The notes beneath the pieces were generated by a model. The model worked only from the letters and a program-made list of their open reading frames with translations. It had not been told where the DNA came from and made no database searches. A stretch of DNA of 48,407 nt, taken from NCBI GenBank assembly GCA_014801955.1, contig JAAVDE010000044.1:1-48407 (forward strand), read 5' to 3'. Every line of letters starts with the position of its first letter. The first letter of the stretch is position 1. Source of the DNA: Bacteroides sp. GTDB lineage: Bacteria; Bacteroidota; Bacteroidia; Bacteroidales; Muribaculaceae. The position numbers and the translations under genes were made by a program. Shown one piece after another: positions 18,359 through 27,987 of the stretch.

Positions 18359-21300
18359 GTTCCATACCCACTAAAAAGATAGATGGCGACGTTGCCGTTG
18401 TACGCAATGTTTCTACCGGCGGAGATGCGAATATCCAGGGAAACGCACGCATAGGCCATGACTTAGTCGTTGAAGGATGGCTCGAAGCGAAAAACATTAA
18501 GAGCGTAAACAAAGGACTGTTTGCGACGGTCAAGAACCTCCGCGAAACTTACCCACAGCCACACGACGGCTGGTTCGCCGGCGTGTCGGCCACTGAAAAA
18601 GAGATTGCCGACCTCGGACTGACCGTTCAGCAGGGAAAGGCCCTGTACCGAATGTATGTCGGCGCAGGTGGCGACTGGGTATGCGAACCGATTAATAAGC
18701 TCTACGAGATTGTTGTGGATAACACACAAGTCAATAATCTCCAGGAGGAATTTGACAAGGTAAGTTCGGAAGTAAATACCCTAAAAGGAAAAGTTGATAA
18801 TCAGGACACCGAGATAAAGAATCTCAAGGTTCAACAAACCACTATCGGCAACAGCGTTAATCAAATCAGCAAAGACGTTGACAGCCTGGGTGCATCCATC
18901 GTGACGCTTTCCGATAAGATTGCGAAGCCGGGGGGTATTGCTCCGCTGGACGAGGAGGGGCTGGTGCCGGCTGAGTATTTGCCGGAAGCTGAGTCGGAGC
19001 ATGTTGAGTTTGACGGCTTTTTGGATATAGCGCCGGCCGGGTTCGAAATGTCGTCAGTGTCGTCAGGGACTATATACTTTGTGCGGCCAACGGCCTCGTT
19101 CGTTTGTCGCAGCTCCTTTGGCAAATTCCACAAATGGTGGCTCGGCGTCGGGCAATATGGCACGCTGAATGAAAACGGTATCACGCCGGCCCCCGGCAAA
19201 CTTTACGTTGACAGGCAGGATAACCTGATTTACCGATGGGATGGCGAAACGCTCGTTCCGATGGGTTCGGCACTGACTCTGGGCGAAACCGACGACTCCG
19301 CATATCCGGGCAACAAGGGCAAGCAGCTGCGCGAAGATGTTGACGCCATAAAGAAGTCCCTCGACGACAAGACCTCCACTGCCGAGCTCCAAAGCGTGGA
19401 GCAGGCCGCCAAGCTGCGCGATGACGGTTCGGGCGTCGTTCCTTTCAATGGCTTCTACGAAAAGACCACGGCTGATGGCTTTCTTAACGTCATGCCGGAA
19501 TCGGGCGTGTGGTGGAACGCCGACATCGGCTCGTTCCTGTTCATGTCGTCGCCGTTCGGGTTCACCGCTGAGGACTACACTGCCGACGGCAAGCCGCGCA
19601 CTGACCGTCTGTTCCGCTTCGGCAACAGCCTCTACCACATCGCCAACGGCAAGCTGAAAGAGCTCGGCGGGTCAGCCGACGGCAACTGCCTGAACGTAAC
19701 AGTCGAGCTCCCCAAGCAGAGCTCCCTGAATCCCTATTATGATCTTGAGTCGGCCATCGCACGCATCTTCGACGCAGGCCGAACCAAGCTCGGCCTCCAG
19801 ATCACGTTTGCTACCACTGCAAAATCGTGGAGGGAATATCAATACATCGGCGCTACCCTTGACCAATCCGACTTTCTCAACGAATCCAACTGGATAGACA
19901 GGACCGGTGTGTCCGCCGGCAAGGAGCCCGTAATCAACATCAACGACTTGTGCGGCAACCCTACGGCAGCGGAATTCTACTCGTTTGAGTCGGCCATTGA
20001 CGCTCTTGCCAAACTCGAAAATGACACCAAGGTGCTCTACCGCAAGGACGGCATGATTATCACTTACCGCATCTCCGACTCCGCCTGGGAAAAATTGCAG
20101 CTCGTTCAGAAGGTCACTGACTTCAGAGTGCGCGCCGCGTGGGTGGATAGAGGCGGCAGCTCCAATGCCGTAGAAACCAAAGACAAGCCTGCCGCCGGCG
20201 GCAAGGACGCATTCTCTACGGGCGGAGCTTATGCAGCGTTGCCGGCGCAGCACCAGGTTACTCAGGAAGAAGGCACCGTCAGCATTCAGTTCATGAATGC
20301 CGCCGGCGAACCCGTTATGGAGCCGATCACCTTTTTGGCCGCAACGGGTGGTGGCGGCGATGTCAGCGGCACCGTGGTTACCATCAAATTCGAGAAATCG
20401 CCGCTGTTCGGTGCCCTGGGCTCTGAAATCTCCACGAAGGCGGCCATCAGGTCGATTACAATGGCCGGTGCCAATGAGGTCGATAACGCCATTGCCACGC
20501 TGGAGCTCATTGACCGCGACACGAACCTGACGGTGTGGTCCGAGAACGTCAATAAGCCCTCGTCAGCTTCAATGGATGACTACTCGTTCCCGATTGACTT
20601 CACGTCGTTCCTGGCAGAGGCCGGTCAGAGGCGATTCACGCTGAGGGCCACGGACGAAGCCGGCTACTCCACTACCAAGTTCATTACTGTCACCGCCGAA
20701 GATATTACCGTTTCTGTCGCCGAAGTGCAGGTCCTGAACGTGCGCGACGATGCCATGATAACCACCGGCATGGAGCGCGCCACGGTCGACCTGTTCAAAT
20801 TTGCGAACAACCAGAGCGACAAAGGTATCGAAGCCGTCGTTGATATTCTGCTCAACGGCAGTTGGCAAGAATTGCATCGGAGCATCGTTACCGACAGTTT
20901 CACCAAATCCGTGTCGTTCAGTCCCGCCGGCCTGGGCCTGACGCATGGTGCATATCCAATCCGCATCTCCGGCACCTCGCGCAATTCCGGCGTTACGGGC
21001 AATACCGTCTATTCCGCCATCATGGTCGTTGACCCCGAAGCAATAACGCCCATCGTTGCCATACGCTATGACAGCCGGTCCGGCGGCATGGTCAAGCTCT
21101 ACGAATCCGTTTCGTTCGATATTGCCGTTTATAATCCCCTCGGCAATAATACCATCATCAATACCAAGGCGAATGACTCGCTCATCTCTCAGCTTCTTTG
21201 TGACAACTCCCACACATATAACGTCACCAAACAGATTCAGGGTTTTGCCGACGGCGAGCTCATCAATATTTACGCCAAGGTGGTCAGCGCCACAGACCTT

Positions 21301-24300
21301 CGTGATTTCCGTTCCTACGAAGTGCCGGTAAAGGTCAGCGGCTCCGTCATTGACGCTGCCCTGAAGGACGGCGCGCTTTACTCATTCGATTTCTCATCGC
21401 GCACAAACTCCGAGGCCGACCACTCCATTGCCGATGGCGACTATGCCATGACCCTCAACGGCGCCAACTATACCTCCAACGGCTTCGTCAACTATCTCGG
21501 TCAGAACTGCCTGCGTATAGCCGAGAATGTTACCGGCTCATTGAACCATATGCCGTTTGCCGCCGCGTCACTTGAAGCGGCCGGTATGGCCTGGCAATGT
21601 CAGTTCGCCACCAACAATATCAAGGACCCCGACTCCAAGCTGCTCGAATGTTACGACCCCACCTCCGGCGCCGGCTTCTACATCAAAGGCAACAAGGTCG
21701 GTATCTACTGTCGCAACGGCAATCAGCCCCTGGAGGAGCGCTCCTTCAAGTGTGGCGAACAGATTACTGTCGGGTTCGTCGTTGAGCCGTCGAATACCTA
21801 TGTGGAACGTGCCGGCGTAAAATACTCGGCTCTGCGCATGTATCTCAACGGCGAACTTGTTGCGCACATCGGCTACATACCCGGTCGCGGCGACCTCTTT
21901 AACGGCAAGAACATCACCGTCAACGGTACCAGCGGTGACCTCTATCTGTATTACATGCTCGCCTATCAGTCGCACTACGAATGGGCCCAGGCATTCAAGA
22001 ATCACCTTGTCAAACTCCAGAACACTGATGCGATGATCGAGGAGTTCAACAAAGAGGACGTTCTGGTGTCGCAGACGGCCGAGGGTGTGACGGCCATGCG
22101 CCCGTCGGCCGCCGCTCTCTGGGCCCGCGGCATTCCCTACGTTGTGTTGGTTGCCGACGACGACACTTTCAATACGTTCGACAGTGGCACCTCCACCTCG
22201 GACAATTTTGAGATGACGGTCTTCTACTATGACCCTGTGCGGCCCTGGCGTTCATTCAAGGCCACGAACTGCCGCATACGCCGTCAGGGCACAACTTCGG
22301 CAAAGCGCTGCAAAAAAAATGTCCGCATCTATCTCTCCAAGGCCTCTGAGATTATTCCGCTGTTTCCCGACTACACGAATGACGATGCACTGCTGACCTA
22401 CGCTCTCTTTGCCAAGAAGAAAATCCGCGTAGGCGAGAAAACAATAGCTATCGATCTCACTACCATCAAAATCGACTACTCCGATGCCGGCGGCGCTAAT
22501 GACTGCGGCGTCTGCGACATGATGAACGTGACCTATCGCGCCCTTGGTAACGATTACATGACCCCGGCGCAGCGATTCTTCAACGGCACGCAGGATATTG
22601 ACGACATTCACCTCGAAGGCCTCGAGCTCAATCACTCGACGGCCAACCATCCGATTGCCGTGTTCCGATCCACTTCCGATACGCTGCAGAACGTCTACTT
22701 CGAGGCCAAAGGCAACTGGAAAGAAGACAAAGGCGAGCAGACTGCCCTGGGGTTCAAAGACACTCCAGGCTATAACCTCGGTTGTATCAACTACCAGGAT
22801 GATAGCTTTACTGAATATTATGGCCTGCCCAATGAGACGCTTGACCAGACCGAGACCAGATTCCGGGCCGATAAAACAGTTGACACCTCAAAGCTATACC
22901 TGCTCTCGCAATACTGCGGTAATCGGTATCGCTTCCTGAAATATGTTGACGGAGCATGGACTGTAATGGCCGGCAGCATGAAGCAGACTGGGGGCAAAGG
23001 AACTAATACCTGGAAAGTCGACGGCTACGTTCTCAACCCCATCACGGGCTTCGAGCTGCTGACCTACCAGGAACTTGACTGGTGGCGTGGTGTGGATGCC
23101 CTCGACACCATGATGCAGACAGGGTCAGGCAAAATCTCGTCCTGGGTGCAGAAGCTCATAGACAAAGGTATGGTTACTGCCGATGTCGTTCCCCTATGGA
23201 CTTACTATTTTGAGTGCATGGTCGATAACGATGATCTTGCCATTGCTTACGCTACCGGCAAGAAAGTACCGTTCGAGCTGTACCGTATGCTCCGCTACTG
23301 CGACAGCATTGACCCCGACAAACACCCCGACACTTTCGCCGCAAATGCCCGTCAGAACTTCTTCAAGTACCTTAACGTGCGCTCGAAGATGGTGTACTAT
23401 GCCGCCACGGACTACAACTCGCTCTATGACCAGCAAGCCAAGAACACGCAGCCGATGTTCTTCCTCGAAGACGGCTGCTCGGTAGTCAACGGCGTTTACT
23501 ATAACGCATTCGGCGAAGAAGACACCGCTGCCGACGTTGCCGGCCCGACAGTTGAACCGCCCGCCCGCATGCTACCGGTGCGCATGTACCTGAACAAAGT
23601 ATATGACGCCGACGGCGCCAACGGCAAGGATAATGACGGCGGCTGCACCGGCGACCCCGAATGTGACCCCGGCAAGCCTACCGACGAGGAAACCGGTTAT
23701 GCCAACCCATATGCCGGCTGGAACTCCATCCTTTGGGTTGTGCTCCGGCAGGTTCAGGAATACATCGTTGACGACGCCGGCAATAAAACAGACCTGCGCA
23801 CCGTAGTGGCCGCCATGCGCTCGGTCGAAGCTGTTGTCGACGGCCGCAACATGAAACCGTTCTCGCCGGAGGGCGCCATGTATTTCTTCATGGAAAAACG
23901 CCTGATGATATGGCCGAAGATGGTATCGAGCTACGATGGCATCCGTAAATACGTGCAATACACCGCCACCTCCGACACCATCTATTTCTACGCGCTGCAG
24001 GGTCTCGGCCTGACATCGCTCCCCGATTTTATTGAAAAACGCTGGCGCATCCGTGACGGCTACTATCAAACCGGCGCCTTCTTCTCCGGCTACATCTCGG
24101 CGCGCATCGCATGCCTGGCCGGCGCGAAAATCCGCTTTACCGCCGGCAAAACCGGCTACTACGGTATCGGCAACGACAACACGGCCGCCGTTACTGAATC
24201 CGTTTACCTCGAGGCAGGCCAGTCGCATGAGTTCACCAACTTCTCGCATCAGACCGGCGCGCTGATCTACATCTACCAGGCCGACCGCATGAGTGCTCTC

Positions 24301-25191
24301 GACCTCAGCGAAATCTCCCTCGGCTCCTCCAATGGCGAGGTGGACTTTACCGTCATGACGCTCGTTGTGTCGCTCATGCTCGGCTCGGCTACCCACACCG
24401 AACAACCTACCGGCTATCAGCCCATGACGTCGGCCAAACTTGGCAATCTGCCCTTCCTCGAAACCCTCGACATCCGGCGCACCGGTCTCAAGAGCATCGA
24501 CACCTCAGGCTGCCCGCGCCTGCGCAAGCTCGACGCTTCCGACTCAGCCGTTGAAACATTCACCGTGGCCCGGACATCGCCCATCAACGACATCGCCATG
24601 CCCGACACCCTGACCGAAATCACTCTGGCCGGCCTGCCTAATCTGACCTACATCGGACTGAACGCACCCTCGGGCCTGCGCGTCCCCGCGCTCCCCAAGG
24701 TGCAGAAACTCCGCATGGAAACCTCACCCAATCTCAACGTAAGGCGCCTACTTAAAGACGCGCTCGAATGTCAGGAACAGACCCCGGTTCTATCCTCGCT
24801 GCGTATCAGCGGCATGCCCTTAAAGGGTGATGCTTCCGAGCTGCAGGCCGTTGTTGCCCGCGGAGTCGCCGGCCTGGACTCCGATGGCAACCGCTGTGCG
24901 CGGCCCGTTGTCAATGCCGACTATCAACTCACCCGAATACTCGACACCTCCGAAATCTCCCGCCTCGAGAACGCCATCGACGGCCTCACTCTGACAACCG
25001 TCGTCGAAGCCTTCACCGACGCCATCGACCAAGTCAACGGCGAATACTACTCGGGAACACCCGAAGTCACCACCGTTACTCTCGACAACATCGCCGACCA
25101 CCTCCTCTACTACAACGGCGAAACCGCCGCGCAGGCCCTGGCGCGCCAGCTCGAAGCCGACCGCGACATTCACCAGCTGATAAACCTTTAA
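18355..25191 (+). CDS. Large tail fibre/adhesin with CotH-like and LRR regions
   Basis: A 2,278-aa protein. I chose ATG 18355 for the ATGA overlap with the upstream stop. Order: an N-terminal virion-attachment region (1-120); a coiled coil (about 123-195) ending in a GIAPLDEEGLVPAEYLP motif known from phage fibres; repeated small beta modules (200-660, two with a WW-type and G-rich core); Ig-like strands (about 675-995); a LamG/ConA-like sandwich (about 1002-1222); a long region with RIRRQGTTSAKRCKKN, which resembles the RG-x-S...K motif of CotH-type kinases or spore-coat proteins (about 1236-1866); and leucine-rich repeats (about 2022-2165; LPFLETLDIRRTGLKSIDTSG). Such a protein probably binds host surface glycans or proteins. 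Whether the CotH-like part is active is unknown. Confidence 0.7.
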   Translation: MSSIPTKKIDGDVAVVRNVSTGGDANIQGNARIGHDLVVEGWLEAKNIKSVNKGLFATVKNLRETYPQPHDGWFAGVSATEKEIADLGLTVQQGKALYRMYVGAGGDWVCEPINKLYEIVVDNTQVNNLQEEFDKVSSEVNTLKGKVDNQDTEIKNLKVQQTTIGNSVNQISKDVDSLGASIVTLSDKIAKPGGIAPLDEEGLVPAEYLPEAESEHVEFDGFLDIAPAGFEMSSVSSGTIYFVRPTASFVCRSSFGKFHKWWLGVGQYGTLNENGITPAPGKLYVDRQDNLIYRWDGETLVPMGSALTLGETDDSAYPGNKGKQLREDVDAIKKSLDDKTSTAELQSVEQAAKLRDDGSGVVPFNGFYEKTTADGFLNVMPESGVWWNADIGSFLFMSSPFGFTAEDYTADGKPRTDRLFRFGNSLYHIANGKLKELGGSADGNCLNVTVELPKQSSLNPYYDLESAIARIFDAGRTKLGLQITFATTAKSWREYQYIGATLDQSDFLNESNWIDRTGVSAGKEPVININDLCGNPTAAEFYSFESAIDALAKLENDTKVLYRKDGMIITYRISDSAWEKLQLVQKVTDFRVRAAWVDRGGSSNAVETKDKPAAGGKDAFSTGGAYAALPAQHQVTQEEGTVSIQFMNAAGEPVMEPITFLAATGGGGDVSGTVVTIKFEKSPLFGALGSEISTKAAIRSITMAGANEVDNAIATLELIDRDTNLTVWSENVNKPSSASMDDYSFPIDFTSFLAEAGQRRFTLRATDEAGYSTTKFITVTAEDITVSVAEVQVLNVRDDAMITTGMERATVDLFKFANNQSDKGIEAVVDILLNGSWQELHRSIVTDSFTKSVSFSPAGLGLTHGAYPIRISGTSRNSGVTGNTVYSAIMVVDPEAITPIVAIRYDSRSGGMVKLYESVSFDIAVYNPLGNNTIINTKANDSLISQLLCDNSHTYNVTKQIQGFADGELINIYAKVVSATDLRDFRSYEVPVKVSGSVIDAALKDGALYSFDFSSRTNSEADHSIADGDYAMTLNGANYTSNGFVNYLGQNCLRIAENVTGSLNHMPFAAASLEAAGMAWQCQFATNNIKDPDSKLLECYDPTSGAGFYIKGNKVGIYCRNGNQPLEERSFKCGEQITVGFVVEPSNTYVERAGVKYSALRMYLNGELVAHIGYIPGRGDLFNGKNITVNGTSGDLYLYYMLAYQSHYEWAQAFKNHLVKLQNTDAMIEEFNKEDVLVSQTAEGVTAMRPSAAALWARGIPYVVLVADDDTFNTFDSGTSTSDNFEMTVFYYDPVRPWRSFKATNCRIRRQGTTSAKRCKKNVRIYLSKASEIIPLFPDYTNDDALLTYALFAKKKIRVGEKTIAIDLTTIKIDYSDAGGANDCGVCDMMNVTYRALGNDYMTPAQRFFNGTQDIDDIHLEGLELNHSTANHPIAVFRSTSDTLQNVYFEAKGNWKEDKGEQTALGFKDTPGYNLGCINYQDDSFTEYYGLPNETLDQTETRFRADKTVDTSKLYLLSQYCGNRYRFLKYVDGAWTVMAGSMKQTGGKGTNTWKVDGYVLNPITGFELLTYQELDWWRGVDALDTMMQTGSGKISSWVQKLIDKGMVTADVVPLWTYYFECMVDNDDLAIAYATGKKVPFELYRMLRYCDSIDPDKHPDTFAANARQNFFKYLNVRSKMVYYAATDYNSLYDQQAKNTQPMFFLEDGCSVVNGVYYNAFGEEDTAADVAGPTVEPPARMLPVRMYLNKVYDADGANGKDNDGGCTGDPECDPGKPTDEETGYANPYAGWNSILWVVLRQVQEYIVDDAGNKTDLRTVVAAMRSVEAVVDGRNMKPFSPEGAMYFFMEKRLMIWPKMVSSYDGIRKYVQYTATSDTIYFYALQGLGLTSLPDFIEKRWRIRDGYYQTGAFFSGYISARIACLAGAKIRFTAGKTGYYGIGNDNTAAVTESVYLEAGQSHEFTNFSHQTGALIYIYQADRMSALDLSEISLGSSNGEVDFTVMTLVVSLMLGSATHTEQPTGYQPMTSAKLGNLPFLETLDIRRTGLKSIDTSGCPRLRKLDASDSAVETFTVARTSPINDIAMPDTLTEITLAGLPNLTYIGLNAPSGLRVPALPKVQKLRMETSPNLNVRRLLKDALECQEQTPVLSSLRISGMPLKGDASELQAVVARGVAGLDSDGNRCARPVVNADYQLTRILDTSEISRLENAIDGLTLTTVVEAFTDAIDQVNGEYYSGTPEVTTVTLDNIADHLLYYNGETAAQALARQLEADRDIHQLINL

Positions 25192-25207
25192 TCACCCCAA
25201 CCTCCAT

Positions 25208-25972
25208 ATGGCATCCAACGAACAAAGCGTCACGCTCCTGCGCATAAACAAAAGAGCGCAAGTCGAAGCCCTCAACGCCCTCGGATTCAACCTCGCCGAC
25301 GACGCCCGGGCCTCGCAATTCCCCGAACTCGTCAAGTGGGCCGCCGGCCTGCTTGACGTCACCGTCGCCGCCAACCGAAAGAGCGACAACCGCAAATTCT
25401 TCTTCACCGTCGACGAATGGCAATCCCTGTCCTATACCGAACAAAACCTCTTCCTGCTGCGCGGCGTCCGCGTCCGCGCCTGCGGCCAGTCATTCATCAT
25501 TGCCCCCGACAACCTGACCAACCTCGCCTGGGGTGCTAATTTAACTATTCCTACTCATCACGACTGTGCAGGCAAGAAAGACCTATACAGATTCTACGAT
25601 GCTTTGGCAGAAACGCAACTAATCGCAGAGTTTCTCGACGGCAAGTCAGGCAACGGGGTTACCGGTGCTCCGGCAGCTGATGCAGCCCTCGGTTATAAAG
25701 CATATTCACTCGCCGATGGCCTCAACGACGATTCGCAATGGTGTCTGCCGACCATGGCCCACCTGGCAATAATGTTCAGATACCGTAACGAAATTGAAGC
25801 AGTCCTGTCATCCATCTGGTCTTCGGCAAGTAAGTTTTTAAACGCTGAGTATTGGTCGTGCTGTCAAAATACTTACGCATGGGTTAATATTCAAGGGTTT
25901 GACGTCGGTGGACAATCGTACTCTGCCAGTCCTTCATCTAAAGCCAATGTACGTCCAATTTCACTCAACTAA
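25208..25972 (+). CDS. Lectin-like tail tip protein, copy 1
   Basis: A 254-aa protein paralogous to the next gene. Shared N-terminal module: helix, ALGFNLADD, then WAAGLLDVTVA, EW near residue 70, and GQSFIIA near 100. The C-terminal half has the pattern of C-type-lectin-fold modules (W-x-LP, then YWSC...VRPISL at the end), like DUF1566/FGE-related domains. The N-terminal third is rich in C-ending codons like the fibre gene before it, while the part after about base 25540 is visibly more AT-rich, suggesting the binding module was swapped. Likely a receptor-binding tip attached to the fibre. Start ATG 25208 lies 16 nt after the fibre stop. Confidence 0.6.
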   Translation: MASNEQSVTLLRINKRAQVEALNALGFNLADDARASQFPELVKWAAGLLDVTVAANRKSDNRKFFFTVDEWQSLSYTEQNLFLLRGVRVRACGQSFIIAPDNLTNLAWGANLTIPTHHDCAGKKDLYRFYDALAETQLIAEFLDGKSGNGVTGAPAADAALGYKAYSLADGLNDDSQWCLPTMAHLAIMFRYRNEIEAVLSSIWSSASKFLNAEYWSCCQNTYAWVNIQGFDVGGQSYSASPSSKANVRPISLN

Positions 25973-25984
25973 CTATTCAAAACC

Positions 25985-26797
25985 ATGTCAGATATTAGCA
26001 ACACTATTCAAGAAGCACAGCTGATGAAACAAAATCGTGCCGACCTTATTACCGTTCTCAACCAGGTAGGCTTTCCTCAAGTAAATGGTCAAACCCCATT
26101 ATCGGAGGTGGCAAAATATATGCAATGGGCCGGTGGCCTCCTTGATGTTCGTTTAGCAACATTCTCTAAATCCACGCTGCAACACCGCTACTGGAGCTAC
26201 GATGAATGGATGGGCACCTCGGCCCAAGTCCGTTCCATGTATATTCAGATGGGAGTGGTTCTGCGGGCAGAGGGCCAGGAGTTCATTATCGCCAAGCAGA
26301 ATGCCACATCCGACTCCGGGACATCATCAATAGCCTGGGGGCCCGGCACCAACAATATCCGTGGACTGACATACTTTAGCAGTAATCCTGCGATGTATGA
26401 CGATATGGATGGCGAAGCCAATACAAATATAATTCTGAACCATGCGGAATCCGCCGGCGTGGACTACCCGGCAGCGCGACGTGCCCGCGCCTACAAATGC
26501 TGTTCTGTTTCCGATGGTGGCCTGGATGACCCCACAGTCTGGAGCCTGCCTGCTTTCGGTCAAGAGTTTCTTATAAATAAATACTATAACGAAATAGCGG
26601 CAGCGCTTTCTCAATTTGGCATGACAGCCATTCCATTGGTTGCGCATTGGACTTCAACATTGCGCTCTTCAAGCAGTGCCTGGTTCTACTATGTTTCACA
26701 GCAGACCTATTCATCGACATCCATAACGACCCAGTACGCCGTGCGGCCTGTGGCCAAGGTGCAGCCGACCGAGTCAGCCGCTCCGCAGTCCCTCTGA
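25985..26797 (+). CDS. Lectin-like tail tip protein, copy 2
   Basis: A 270-aa paralogue of the preceding gene. Matching landmarks are VGFPQVNG, WAGGLLDVRLA, YDEWMG, GQEFIIAKQN and IAWG in the N-terminal half; the C-terminal half again has W-x-LP, HWTST and VRPVAKV, the outline of a C-type-lectin-like fold. The two copies are much less alike in the C-terminal half, as expected if each recognises a different ligand. A terminator follows, so this ends the tail operon. No reverse transcriptase or template repeat is seen in the window. Confidence 0.6.
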   Translation: MSDISNTIQEAQLMKQNRADLITVLNQVGFPQVNGQTPLSEVAKYMQWAGGLLDVRLATFSKSTLQHRYWSYDEWMGTSAQVRSMYIQMGVVLRAEGQEFIIAKQNATSDSGTSSIAWGPGTNNIRGLTYFSSNPAMYDDMDGEANTNIILNHAESAGVDYPAARRARAYKCCSVSDGGLDDPTVWSLPAFGQEFLINKYYNEIAAALSQFGMTAIPLVAHWTSTLRSSSSAWFYYVSQQTYSSTSITTQYAVRPVAKVQPTESAAPQSL

Positions 26798-26840
26798 CCG
26801 GCCCCGACCGAGAAACACTCCCGGTGACTCAAAAGATAAA

Positions 26841-26870
26841 GCAGGCGATTGGCGTCGCCTGCTTATTTTT
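26841..26870 (+). terminator. Terminator between tail and lysis genes
   Basis: An 8-bp stem (gcaggcga at 26841-26848 with tcgcctgc at 26855-26862), a 6-nt loop and a following TTATTTTT tract. It ends the tail operon. The T tract doubles as the -7 box of the next promoter. Confidence 0.75.
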
Positions 26871-26871
26871 G
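26864..26871 (+). promoter_or_regulatory. -7 box of lysis operon promoter
   Basis: TATTTTTG matches TAnnTTTG and overlaps the T tract of the preceding terminator, 31 nt before the holin ATG at 26903. No clear -33 element. If real, the lysis genes have their own start point immediately where tail transcription ends. Confidence 0.5.
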
Positions 26872-26902
26872 CACTATCCAATTAAACAAATTTCACTCAA
26901 CT

Positions 26903-27352
26903 ATGGAAGCAATTCTTTCGATTGACAAACTCTATCTCTTCCTCGGCGTGTTCCTCGCCGTCTGCATCCTGGTGATTGTTGCCATTATGCTTGACCTTTG
27001 GGACGGTGTTCATACCGCTAAAAAGACCAACCAGCGCGTTCACTCTCATAAACTGCGAGTAACCATCGGCAAGATGAGCGAGTATTGGAGGTTTATCATG
27101 ATCGGGTTTCTTGTTGACTGCCTCGGCATCTTTTTTTCGTTTTATGTTCTGCCATTCGTTGCGGTTTTCTTTGGCGCCGGATTGATTGTTGTTGAAGCCA
27201 AGAGTATGTTTGAACACGCGAATCGCAGAAAAAGCCATACGGCGGAGCTGCCCGGTATTGTTAAGAGCATAATTGAGGCCGTCGATGAAAAAGACGCCAA
27301 AAAGGTTCTTGAGCGCTTGGCGAACGAAGAAGTATCATTAAAAACCAATTAA
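26903..27352 (+). CDS. Phage holin (Bacteroides-type)
   Basis: A 149-aa membrane protein with about three hydrophobic segments (8-30, 66-82, 84-104) and, between the first two, the basic stretch LDLWDGVHTAKKTNQRVHSH that is characteristic of holins from Bacteroides-group phages. It would form the inner-membrane lesion that times lysis. I chose ATG 26903 because a longer frame starting at 26849 would begin inside the terminator stem. It is followed directly by the endolysin gene (2-nt gap). Confidence 0.8.
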   Translation: MEAILSIDKLYLFLGVFLAVCILVIVAIMLDLWDGVHTAKKTNQRVHSHKLRVTIGKMSEYWRFIMIGFLVDCLGIFFSFYVLPFVAVFFGAGLIVVEAKSMFEHANRRKSHTAELPGIVKSIIEAVDEKDAKKVLERLANEEVSLKTN

Positions 27353-27354
27353 AC

Positions 27355-27972
27355 ATGACCATCTTAAAAACAGGTAGCAGGGGGAATGATGTAAAGTCAC
27401 TCCAACAGAAGCTTAATCTTTTGGCCGACGGCATATTCGGCCCGATGACCGACGAAGCCGTCAGAGAGTTTCAGCGGTCCAACGGACTTGCCGTTGACGG
27501 AATTGTCGGTCCAAAGACTTGGACGGCATTAGGAAGTACCAACAATTCCCGAAACATCAGGGAGATTATTGTTCATTACTCTGCAACGCCGCAGGGCGAG
27601 AATTTTACCGTTGAGCAGATTCGACAGATGCATCTTGCCCGAGGTTTTTCCGACATAGGCTATCATTGGTATATTGACCACGACGGCAATCTGTTCAAGG
27701 GTCGCGACGAGAATCTCGCCGGCGCTCATACTATCGGCCACAATTCAATCTCCATCGGAATTTGCTATTGTGGTGGTTGCCCTCCCCGAAGCGTCAAGAA
27801 CTGGCAGAATATCGGCATGGACACCCGAAGCGAAAAGCAAAAATCGGCTCTCTTGAATCTATTAAAGGATTTGAAGAAACGTTACCCCAACGCGACCATT
27901 CACGGTCACAACGAGTTTGCCAACAAGCCGTGTCCGGGCTTTGATGCGCGGAAAGAATATCAAAACCTATAA
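27355..27972 (+). CDS. Endolysin: N-acetylmuramoyl-L-alanine amidase with PG-binding domain
   Basis: A 205-aa protein with an N-terminal peptidoglycan-binding module (1-60; GSRGNDVKSLQQKLN, DGIFGPMTDEAVREFQ) joined to an Amidase_2/PGRP-type catalytic domain (68-205). Likely zinc ligands are H74 in IIVHYS, H185 in IHGHNEF and C193 in KPCPGFD. It cleaves the bond between muramic acid and L-alanine in the periplasm after the holin opens the inner membrane. There is no signal peptide. The cell-wall-binding domain at the N-terminus is a common layout in Bacteroidales phages. Confidence 0.9.
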   Translation: MTILKTGSRGNDVKSLQQKLNLLADGIFGPMTDEAVREFQRSNGLAVDGIVGPKTWTALGSTNNSRNIREIIVHYSATPQGENFTVEQIRQMHLARGFSDIGYHWYIDHDGNLFKGRDENLAGAHTIGHNSISIGICYCGGCPPRSVKNWQNIGMDTRSEKQKSALLNLLKDLKKRYPNATIHGHNEFANKPCPGFDARKEYQNL

Positions 27973-27987
27973 TACCCCCACCCAACA

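Noticed and set aside
25208-26797. Possible diversity-generating retroelement target genes
   Set aside because: The lectin-like ends fit, but I found no reverse transcriptase, no template repeat and no matching second copy of the variable end in the window.
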